64,000 nt of DNA. Source: Gracilaria domingensis (lineage: Eukaryota; Rhodophyta; Florideophyceae; Gracilariales; Gracilariaceae). The translations under genes and the position numbers were made by a program. Under the pieces are notes generated by a model that worked only from the letters and a program-made list of their open reading frames with translations, had not been told where the DNA came from and made no database searches. Every line of letters begins with the position of its first letter. Positions within the stretch are counted from its first letter, which is position 1. The stretch lies in contig VCMS01000014.1 of the NCBI GenBank assembly GCA_022539475.1, forward strand, positions 305,617-369,616, given 5' to 3'. This document shows, piece by piece, positions 51,420-59,889 of the stretch.

Positions 51420-54400
51420 GCAAGGGAGCCTCCAGCAATGGAGAGGCGCCCCCAGCGACGGGGTTTAGTGCGCCTGAGGCTGAGAAGCCTCGCTCCCCGG
51501 TCACAATCCTTTCGAGGAAACTGGCCACTACAGACGTGGACTCTGAGCACCTTGGTGTCTTGCGTCGCCCGTGGATACGGTCTAAGAACAGCCGGTTCCC
51601 GGATAGAGTCCTGGTCATGGCGAAACGTAACTACAAAGTTTACGCCGACCTGGGTGTTTCCGACCAGTACATGGTTCGGCAGTTGTCCGTGCTCGATACA
51701 GGAGCTGGGCCAAATTTCTTGGTTGAATCAATGATTCCGCCGCACTTGCGGTCTCGCGTTCGTGCGGCGCCGCAGATTGACATAGCGGATGCGAACAATC
51801 GGCCACTTTCGACTGTGGGAGTAATAGACCTGCTCGTCAGGCTTGGCCGCTACGTGGCGAAGCTCGATTTCTTGGTTTGCAAGCAACTCGCTGCGCCGGT
51901 TATCCTCGGCTGCGACTTCTGTGACCGCTTCGTCGATGCAATTCGACCGCGGAAGCGAACCATCGAAATGGAAGATGGGACTACTGTACCGATCGTTCGG
52001 CGTCCCCTGCGCCGGGCTCTGAAGAAGCAAGTCCCTTTGCCTGCGGCACAGAAGCCTACAGCCGATGAACGGAAGTCTACAAAGCTCCGAGTAGCTCGGC
52101 CCATTTCCATCCCGCCTGAATCACAGGTCTGGGTTACTGTGACCTCCCCACAATGTGGCTTACAAACGGTACAACCGTTGCCTGCGTTACAGGAGAAGCA
52201 TCAGCTTGCCCTCGCTAATGGGATTGTTTTCGTCGAACCCGAGAAGCCTTTTCAGGTGCTGGTTGCGAACTTCAGCCGTTTTTCTCAACGGTTGGTTAGG
52301 AGCCAAGTTATTGGTTCGTTGCTTCCGCACCCTGCGGCTATAGTGCCTACTCAGGTTTCTATTGCCGAGGTTCTCGGAATCCTCGAAGCTGAGGAGGGGG
52401 AGGCGGAACGGAACAATTCCGAAACGACTGGACCGAACAGTTCGTCGGAAGATGCTACGCCGACTTCGTCGGATGCAAATAACCGCAGCCTGTCGAAGGA
52501 GGCAATGCCGACCTCATCGGACAGTAATGATACGGACCTGAGTGCTGCTGACACGAAGGATAAGGCAGTACAGGAACTGGAGTCTCTGGATCTTGAACAT
52601 GTCCCAGAGACTCACCGCGATAAATTGCGGCACATGCTTGAGGAGTTCACGCCCATGTGGGATGGCACACTGGGTAAGATTGGTATTACCGAACATCGGA
52701 TTGATTTGCTACCGAATACTCGGCCCATTTCACAGCACCCTTACAGGGCAGGACCGACAGCTCGGCAGGAGGAGAAAGCTCAAGTTGAGAAGATGCTCCG
52801 CGCTGGAGTTATCGAGCCGGCTCAGTCACCTTGGGCATCGCCGGTGGTGCTCGCGCCCAAAGCTGATGGGTCTTGGCGATTTTGCATCGATTACCGCAAG
52901 CTAAACGCGGCTACGGTCAAGGATGTGTATCCTATCCCACGAATGGATGAATGCATCGATTCATTGGGCGACGCGAAAGTGTTCACAACCCTAGACGCGA
53001 ATTGGGGCTATTGGCAAGTTCCCGTGAGGGCTGAGGATCGTGACAAGACAGCCTTCGTTTGTCATGAAGGATTGTACCGATTCAATCGGATGCCCTTTGG
53101 GTTAACGAACGCGCCAGCCACCTTTCAACGAGCTGTGGATATTTTGCTAGCCCGCTTTAAGTGGAAGACTTGCCTGGTATACCTGGATGACATCATTGTC
53201 TACTCCAGCAACCTGGATGAGCACTTGACCCACGTACGGGATGTGATGCGAGTCCTACGCGATGCAGGCATTACGCTCAAGCTCAAGAAGTGTGAGTTCT
53301 TTACCGAAACCGTCAGGTATCTCGGCCATGTTATCCGTCCGGGACGGCTTTCGATTGACGAAGTACGCGTGAAATCCCTCAAAGAGGCTAAGCATCCGAG
53401 GACGCAGACGGAACTCCGATCTTTTCTCGGCTTGTGCAATGTGTATCGCCGCTTCATTCCGAACTTCGCGGATATCGCTGCACCTCTGAACGAGCTTCTT
53501 CGCAAAGGACAGCCAGTCGATCTGGAAGAATTCGACGACCGCAAGGTCGCGGCTTTCTCGTCGCTCGTGGACGCGGTGACATCGTCACCTGTTTTATCCC
53601 TGCCTAGGGCTGGTTTGCCATATGCAGTAGATACGGATGCGAGCGACTACCAAGTCGGCTGTGCCCTATTCCAGACCACCAATGATGGCGAGCGATTGCC
53701 AATTGGGTATTGGTCAAGAAGCCTCAACGTTCACGAGAGGAATTACTCGGTATCCGAGAAGGAGTGCTTGGCAGTTGTCTGGGCGTTACAGACACTGCGG
53801 CCCTATCTTATGGGGACCCGCTTCATTGTTCATACCGATCATTCGGCATTACGCTGGCTACTCTCTATAGCAGAGCCATCTGGCCGCTTGATGCGGTGGA
53901 GACTTCGCTTGTCGGAATTCGATTTCGAAATCCGTTACAAGAAAGGACTCCTGAACACTCAGGCTGATGCACTGTCCCGCTTGGAAACAGCGGCTGAAGC
54001 TGCGCCAGTCGATGATCTGGAGATACCGTGCTTCCTCGTGGAAGACGGCTCGAGCGATGCCGATGAAGAATCGGAAGGATGGGACATCTACGATGCTGTT
54101 TTAGCCGTGTCAGACACGCAACCCGAACCGGGCTCTTTCGTACCGATCAAGCCGGAGGAACTCATCCGGGAGCAGCACACCGACCGTTTTTGTACGGAGA
54201 TTCGTAGTCGTCTAAACGGTGGAGCACAGTTGCCTTTCGTCGAGAACGACCAAGGATTTCTAATCCGAACTGTCGGAAACAGGCCACAGATTGTGGTTCC
54301 GCACTCACTTCAGTCACGAGTACTGCATTTGTCGCACTATGCGAAGTTGTCAGCCCACCCTGGTGGCAGGAAGTTGTACTACACCTTACGGAAGGACTTT

Positions 54401-56950
54401 TACTGGCCAGCAATGGCTTTCGACGCGTATGCCACTGTTCGTGGATGTTCTGACTGCGCGAAGAACCGCGTCAAGCTCCATAAGTATTCCAAGAAGTTGG
54501 CACTATTCCCTGCTAGGGCTCCACTGGAGTTTGTGGCGATCGATCTACTCGGCGAGTTTATTCGCACCCGCCGGGGAAACCGGTTTTTGCTTGTTATCAC
54601 CGACCGCTTTTCTAAGCTGGTACGGACTGTGCCTTTAAAGAAGGTTACTGCTAGTGCGGTCGCCCAAGCTTTCGTTACTCACTGGGTTTTTGTCTACGGA
54701 CCGCCGATTGACTTACTATCGGATAATGGACCGCAGTTCACGGCTAAGTTCTTTCAGGACGTATGCCGCATCTTGCGGATCCAAAACTGGTTTACGACAA
54801 CATATCATCCCCAGAGTAATGGGCAGGTTGAGCGTTTTAACCGCACGATGCTCAACGCATTGCGGACGTTTGTTGCCGAGCATCCGTCGGAATGGGATCA
54901 GTACACCGATGCGGTGACTTATGCCTACAATACGCAGGTTCATCGCACGACTCGAATCTCGCCGTTCGAGCTTGTGCTATCACGCGTCCCACCTTCGGTG
55001 GCTATCGAGCCACAGCCAACTTTGGATAAGTTTCCGTCGCCCCGTCTACACAGGGACGCCTGGAAGGACTGGCTTAAGAACATTATCCCTACAGTTGGGC
55101 AGCATATCGCTAAGGCCCAGGCCGCATACAAGCGGAATTTCGACGCTAGAGTGCGCAAGAATGCCCCTCAGATCAGGGAAGGTAGCTTTGCCTTCGTACG
55201 GAAGAAGTACTACAACCCCGAAAAGGAGAAGCGCCACAAGCTTTCTCCTATCGCGGACGGCCCGTTCCGGGTTATTGCTGTCACCGACACAACGGTTGTC
55301 CTTGATATCAAGGGAGAGCACGAGCGTTTGTCGCTAGATCGCATAACGCCTGCGCCAAAGCCTGTTTCGCAGGATTCGCTACCGTCATCGTCGGCCCCTA
55401 CCGCACCCACTGTGGAAACAGCCGTCGAAACGGAAACAGACTCCGCGGGGGGTACTCGCACTCAACCGTCTGTGTTGCCGCATCCGGATCGCGGACTTGC
55501 CCATTTGCCTGCTAAGCCGGAATCTGACCGGTCGGTCTCCAATGCCGCACATGTGCACACGCGGATAAGGGCCCCTATGGGGATACTCGCCGCCACCCCC
55601 GACACTCCCACTGAGGAGGGGGAGGAGGCAGGTCGTTCTTTTTCGTTGTCGCCGTCGTCGACTGAGTCGCCTTCGCAGGCCTCTGTATCGCACGCAAGTC
55701 GTGATGAATGCACGTCAACGCGCGACACACAGCCGGAGAGCCGGAAAGAAGAGAACGACGCGCAGCTACCGCGGAAGCCTCAAGAAGAGGAAGATCACTC
55801 TCGCTCACCACCACCGTCGCGAACGGAGTTACGTTTGCAGGCCCAAGAACGGGAACACAGTACCGATGTGATACGTGATTTGCAGCCGGAAAGCCGGAGG
55901 GATCGCACAGTTTCGCGGAGGCCTTCTGAGAAGGACGCCACCTCGGTGACGATTGCAGCCGGAAGACCGGAAGAGAAGGACGCGCCGTTACCACGGAAGG
56001 CTGAGGTGGAAGGCACCACTATGGTGAATCGCAAAGCCGGAAGTCCGGAGAAAGAAGAGTTAGTTCGAAAAAACCGTGCTGTTACGGCAGACCCGACTTC
56101 GGGAGATTTTGGTGCAGCACCGAGTGCCAAAGCCGTCAAAAAGACGGAACCAACCACCAGAGTGGCGAACAGTCAAGCCACAGCAAGTGGGCAGCACTCA
56201 AGCACTGACGACGCGTGCACGTCGCGCCAAGTGTCGAGCTCCGTGGGAGATCCGCCTCCAACCGAGGATTACAGTGCGCAAGCCGGGCACGTGCCAGCCA
56301 CAGACCTGGCGCCGCCTAAAAACGGTTCAAAAAATTCCGAATTTGAATCAGCTCTTGACAGCCATGCAAAGGCGCAGGTGTCGCAAACCGCAGCGCGCGG
56401 CGAACCGCCGCCACGGCACGTGCCAGAACACCACTCGCTGGCTCACCGCTCTGCGGACCGTTCACCGTCGCAACGAGAGATTGTGCCGGAACGCCGGAAG
56501 CTCGCTATTCGAGAGGACCGAAGCACGGTCACAGCCCAGCAGCATGGGGAGAAGAACCAGGAATCTGGAAGCATGGTGGTCAGGAAAGTACCATGGTCAC
56601 GGAGACCAAAGCCTGGCGTACAGGATGTACTGCCGTCAGGACGGAAGCCGATCACGAACGACGATGCCCACGACGGGAGAAGCGACGACGACGCCTCGAA
56701 AGAGGATTCTTCAAGCAAGCCGCATACAGAGCGGAGTGTTCTCGATGAGGAATATGTCATTGACCGTCTGGTAAGTCACGGCTACGCCCCTGACGGGGAA
56801 CTACTGTATCGAGTCCGTTGGTACGGCTACGCCTCTTCAGAGGATACGCACGAGCCCATTGAGCACTTGCCTCGCTCGAAGGTCTTGCAGTACCACCGTC
56901 GCACACGGACACCGATACCGGCTACGCTGGACAAGGCCCAAGTGGGTTGA
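51416..56950 (+). CDS. pol: Pol polyprotein of element A with C-terminal chromodomain
   Basis: 1844 residues counted from the -1 shift at 51416; the first ATG in frame is at 51617. Protease: LDTGAGPN near residue 94. Reverse transcriptase: FCIDYRKLN near 489, FGLTNAPATFQ and the catalytic YLDD near 588. RNase H: DTDASD near 739 and TDHSALRW. Integrase: an HHCC zinc finger (about 969-1012), DLLGEF Asp near 1042, LLSDNGPQF Asp near 1101 and NGQVERFNRT Glu near 1137, then a GPF module near 1281. A disordered linker of roughly 470 residues rich in Glu, Arg, Ser and Pro follows, then a chromodomain at about 1778-1828 (EEYVIDRLVSHGY, LLYRVRWYGYASSEDTHEPI). Chromodomains can steer integration to marked chromatin. 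All catalytic residues I looked for are present. Confidence 0.93.
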   Translation: MSKGASSNGEAPPATGFSAPEAEKPRSPVTILSRKLATTDVDSEHLGVLRRPWIRSKNSRFPDRVLVMAKRNYKVYADLGVSDQYMVRQLSVLDTGAGPNFLVESMIPPHLRSRVRAAPQIDIADANNRPLSTVGVIDLLVRLGRYVAKLDFLVCKQLAAPVILGCDFCDRFVDAIRPRKRTIEMEDGTTVPIVRRPLRRALKKQVPLPAAQKPTADERKSTKLRVARPISIPPESQVWVTVTSPQCGLQTVQPLPALQEKHQLALANGIVFVEPEKPFQVLVANFSRFSQRLVRSQVIGSLLPHPAAIVPTQVSIAEVLGILEAEEGEAERNNSETTGPNSSSEDATPTSSDANNRSLSKEAMPTSSDSNDTDLSAADTKDKAVQELESLDLEHVPETHRDKLRHMLEEFTPMWDGTLGKIGITEHRIDLLPNTRPISQHPYRAGPTARQEEKAQVEKMLRAGVIEPAQSPWASPVVLAPKADGSWRFCIDYRKLNAATVKDVYPIPRMDECIDSLGDAKVFTTLDANWGYWQVPVRAEDRDKTAFVCHEGLYRFNRMPFGLTNAPATFQRAVDILLARFKWKTCLVYLDDIIVYSSNLDEHLTHVRDVMRVLRDAGITLKLKKCEFFTETVRYLGHVIRPGRLSIDEVRVKSLKEAKHPRTQTELRSFLGLCNVYRRFIPNFADIAAPLNELLRKGQPVDLEEFDDRKVAAFSSLVDAVTSSPVLSLPRAGLPYAVDTDASDYQVGCALFQTTNDGERLPIGYWSRSLNVHERNYSVSEKECLAVVWALQTLRPYLMGTRFIVHTDHSALRWLLSIAEPSGRLMRWRLRLSEFDFEIRYKKGLLNTQADALSRLETAAEAAPVDDLEIPCFLVEDGSSDADEESEGWDIYDAVLAVSDTQPEPGSFVPIKPEELIREQHTDRFCTEIRSRLNGGAQLPFVENDQGFLIRTVGNRPQIVVPHSLQSRVLHLSHYAKLSAHPGGRKLYYTLRKDFYWPAMAFDAYATVRGCSDCAKNRVKLHKYSKKLALFPARAPLEFVAIDLLGEFIRTRRGNRFLLVITDRFSKLVRTVPLKKVTASAVAQAFVTHWVFVYGPPIDLLSDNGPQFTAKFFQDVCRILRIQNWFTTTYHPQSNGQVERFNRTMLNALRTFVAEHPSEWDQYTDAVTYAYNTQVHRTTRISPFELVLSRVPPSVAIEPQPTLDKFPSPRLHRDAWKDWLKNIIPTVGQHIAKAQAAYKRNFDARVRKNAPQIREGSFAFVRKKYYNPEKEKRHKLSPIADGPFRVIAVTDTTVVLDIKGEHERLSLDRITPAPKPVSQDSLPSSSAPTAPTVETAVETETDSAGGTRTQPSVLPHPDRGLAHLPAKPESDRSVSNAAHVHTRIRAPMGILAATPDTPTEEGEEAGRSFSLSPSSTESPSQASVSHASRDECTSTRDTQPESRKEENDAQLPRKPQEEEDHSRSPPPSRTELRLQAQEREHSTDVIRDLQPESRRDRTVSRRPSEKDATSVTIAAGRPEEKDAPLPRKAEVEGTTMVNRKAGSPEKEELVRKNRAVTADPTSGDFGAAPSAKAVKKTEPTTRVANSQATASGQHSSTDDACTSRQVSSSVGDPPPTEDYSAQAGHVPATDLAPPKNGSKNSEFESALDSHAKAQVSQTAARGEPPPRHVPEHHSLAHRSADRSPSQREIVPERRKLAIREDRSTVTAQQHGEKNQESGSMVVRKVPWSRRPKPGVQDVLPSGRKPITNDDAHDGRSDDDASKEDSSSKPHTERSVLDEEYVIDRLVSHGYAPDGELLYRVRWYGYASSEDTHEPIEHLPRSKVLQYHRRTRTPIPATLDKAQVG

Positions 56951-56975
56951 CCACCCACGTCTCTATTGAGCACAG

Positions 56976-57238
56976 CCGTCTCAGACGGAATATGCCGCCT
57001 CATGCGGACAATATTGCATTACGCAAGAATAAGCCGCTTCGAGCGGATGCAACCAAGTTAAGTTGAGAGCACCAAGCCGCCCTACGCGGACAGCTTTGCG
57101 CTGACAATACACGCCGCGAAACGCGGAAGCCACTTACAGTGGAGAAGAAGAAGAAGAAAGAAGCCTAGAAGAAGGAAAAGAAGCCAGGATACTGGAATGA
57201 AGACTATGAAGTTATGATTCTACAGCCGCTCACTGCGG
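56976..57238 (+). repeat. Array of 12-13-nt mini-hairpins
   Basis: Eight short inverted repeats, usually preceded by G and followed by A: CCGTCTCAGACGG (56976), CCGCCTCATGCGG (56995), CCGCTTCGAGCGG (57034), CCGCCCTACGCGG (57077), CCGCGAAACGCGG (57114), CCACTTACAGTGG (57130), CCAGGATACTGG (57184), CCGCTCACTGCGG (57226). Seven of eight are exactly 13 nt. Stem bases change together while pairing is kept. Related hairpins recur in the pol linker at about 55733, 55892, 55961 and 56037. Confidence 0.7.
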
Positions 57239-58703
57239 AAGGCTAGCCTCTCTCTCGCGGGTCATTCGCAACAGCCTTGAATGAGGTATTGCCCACTGAG
57301 AAGGGGAGAGCAGAAGAGAAATTTTGAGCCAAGCCGGCAACGGCTGGATGAATTACCACTACTATCCTGGTCATACCCCATCATCTATACCACCTTCTGG
57401 TGCCAATACATATCGCACAGTGCCGAGTCCCGTCGGTTTCTTTGCCGCAAAGACGGATTTACATTCGCCATTACTGGAAAATTGCTCTCGACCGTTCTCG
57501 CTTTTCACGGTTTCATAGCCCAGTGTTCTTGAGTTATATGAACGCTCATGGGTGTCTGGCATCTTTTGAACCGTTCTACGGCATTTTCGAAGTCCGTTTG
57601 TTGACGGTACGCCTTCATTTGTGACGAAGGTTTGAGCACTACAGTACTTCCAGTATGCTGGATCGGACATGTGCTGTATCCGTCACACGGCATTCCCGAA
57701 GATCTCGGCATCGCTAGACCAACTCTTTGGATGGTACGAAGCGCCTCTGGGAGATCCCTTTCCTTGGGGGAAGGCTGGACGCGAAGTTCCGAACTCATCT
57801 CGGTCGGTCAATCAACTTGCCCTTTTGGGATGTCCGAACTGGAACGATCGCGTTTGACCCACTTAATCGGGAGCAAATTCCGATCTTTCGGCGTACATTG
57901 ACTCTACCTAGAGAGACTTAAACTTGAGTTGAATGGCTTATTGCCGTCTTCAACGGTTGTGGAGTTATGGCGCTCGCGAAAACACCCCCTGTCAGGCTAT
58001 TTTTAGCACAACTTGGGACAGCGCTATCTCCGCAACGCGGCAGCGGATTGAGACGGAAACTGCCATCCAAATAGAGATTTGGCAGGGCTACAAGGAATGC
58101 GAGGGAATGCCGAGTTCGGGTATCGTTCAAGCCGCTCAGCGGAGATGGTCAGTTTGCCGAATTTCGGTTGTTTACAGCATACCTGAACCGAAACGACCTC
58201 GTTTGAGGCACTTCCCGGTCTTCAAATCCAACATTTTTGGGCTCGATCGTCTTGTACGACGCAGGAAAAATATCCGACTAGCCGGTTTGCTCCGTACTTG
58301 ACGGCAAGCCGAAAACTCGGAAGTGCCGAAACTGGTGAAGGACGTACTGTAGCCGATATCAGTCGGGGATTTTCGCTCAATGACGCCCACCGTCGTGGAC
58401 GGGAGCCTCTCTGAGGAGGATGTAGGACTCATTGTCGCTTGTGTAGGAGACACGTACAGCCGCTAGGATGCGGAAGGGAAGCCCAACACTGGGAATTTTC
58501 GCGAACGACCTGAGAAACCTGCGGGCAGTCCGGACCCGTCGTTGACGTTGTCGACACCTCGACCAGGAGGCTCGTGGTCACTGCCCTACGCGAGAAGCCC
58601 CCTGGGGGATCTGGGACGATTCGACCGAGGAGTTCGGCTTGCGAGGATGGATTGCCGGGTTCCGGGCTCGTCAACCGCATTTTTGCGCGTTGTGCCTCGT
58701 CCT

Positions 58704-58716
58704 GAGGAGGGGGAGA
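58704..58716 (+). promoter_or_regulatory. Polypurine tract of element A
   Basis: GAGGAGGGGGAGA lies directly against the TG start of the 3' LTR, the standard place for plus-strand priming in reverse transcription. Confidence 0.85.
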
Positions 58717-59459
58717 TGTAGTGCAAATTGCGCCAATATTATGCGCATTTTACAGTGCATATTATGCACCGGGTGTCCATTGCTGGACCCCGGCCTGCTG
58801 GCACATTTCTTAGAATTAGTAATTTATTTTGCCTAATATTTTAGGAATTTACACTGGCACGCCTCGGCCTCCACAGTACTTAGGTGTGCCGACTGCGCGC
58901 CAGCTTCACTCAGTAAACCTCAACGAGGCCTTTGGCTCTGATCTTCTTGCCGCTTGCGCACGGTCACCAGCCCCATCCTGGGGAATACCGCCGCAATTCC
59001 GGGCTGATCAACCAACCTCCGTCCCTGAGGAGTACTAATCCGTCGTCACGGCACTTTTCTTATCTATTTTATTATTGTCATTTCCGTCTTACGGCTTTCG
59101 CTACTCTGCCCTACATTGTAGGTTTGTTTTATTTGTCTCGGGAGTTTTCCCGCTTATCGCGAGTCAGTGCTCCGCAGTGCGGCTCGTTTGTCGATCTTTT
59201 GTCGTCCCATACCGTTGGGCTGGATACCCCCACTCGCTGTGGCTCGCCGGAACCATCCGGATACCTACGCCGATTCTACCCCTTTTACCTCCGACTGCAC
59301 GCCCAGATCGGGGCCACCCGGATTTACACCCGGCTCGTGTTGGCCCTATCGGAGGGTTCTGCCGCTCGACTGCCCTTCACAGGGAGCAGGGCCTGAACAC
59401 CCTGAGGTGCTCGTCCGCGACGCGGCTTGTTGTTTTCCCGTCGAGGGTTTTGCACCACA
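58717..59459 (+). repeat. 3' LTR of element A
   Basis: 743 nt, same ends as the 5' copy. One difference seen by eye: T at 59448 where the 5' LTR has C at 49234. Confidence 0.95.
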
Positions 59460-59464
59460 CGACT
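59460..59464. repeat. Target-site duplication CGACT, right copy
   Basis: CGACT directly after the 3' LTR; the sequence then continues TAGAAGTCGCG, the remainder of the primer-binding site of element B. Confidence 0.85.
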
Positions 59465-59889
59465 TAGAAGTCGCGTTGATCCAGCAAGTTGGTTTTCTGA
59501 TCAATTTCCGGTTTGCCGGTTCGTATCTGGTCGTGGAGATACACTACACAGTTTCTACTGGAAGGCTTTGCCGACAGACGTCGTGTTGGTACTGCTTTCC
59601 TCATTTTGGGTTGTTGTTTGGACACGGTTTACTACCGGTGGCACTACCTATTTCCGTAGTGTGTGATTCCCGTCGGTACGGTTGTTGTCACCCCGTTTGG
59701 GTTGTCTACTGTTCCCAGCAATCTGGTCGAATCAGCCCTAATTCCGTATACGGCTGTTCCCGTTGGTACGGTTGGTTCGTCCGATTTGTCGGTTATCGTC
59801 ACTCGTGTGAGGACGCTACACTCATTCGAGGTTAATTTGTTGTTTTGCTTTCCTGTTCCCAGTTTTCTGGTTGTATCTCGTCGTGGACG
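59465..59889 (+). other. Untranslated leader of element B
   Basis: It continues the element B primer-binding site (TAGAAG...) and runs to its gag ATG. Rich in GTT and CGG strings; no gene. In the uninterrupted element it would follow 48502 directly. Confidence 0.7.

Larger units (their letters stand above)
56951..58716 (+). other. 3' untranslated segment of element A
   Basis: 1.77 kb between the pol stop and the 3' LTR. No env-like or other protein frame is convincing; the longest frames are under 125 codons. The first 290 nt carry an array of small hairpins. Purine-rich GAAGAAGAAG strings occur at about 57143-57180. The segment ends in the polypurine tract. Confidence 0.7.
48503..59459 (+). 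mobile_element. Complete Ty3/gypsy chromovirus-type LTR retrotransposon A
   Basis: A 10,957-bp element in order: 743-nt LTR, PBS, gag, pol (protease, reverse transcriptase, RNase H, integrase, chromodomain), a 1.77-kb 3' untranslated segment with hairpins, polypurine tract and 743-nt LTR. It is flanked by CGACT duplications. Comparing the LTRs by eye shows one difference (C at 49234, T at 59448), so insertion is recent. Gag and pol are open throughout. The element may still be able to move. Confidence 0.95.

Noticed and set aside
56951-58716. Search for an env-like gene after pol
   Set aside because: No frame longer than about 120 codons and none with a signal peptide or membrane anchor.
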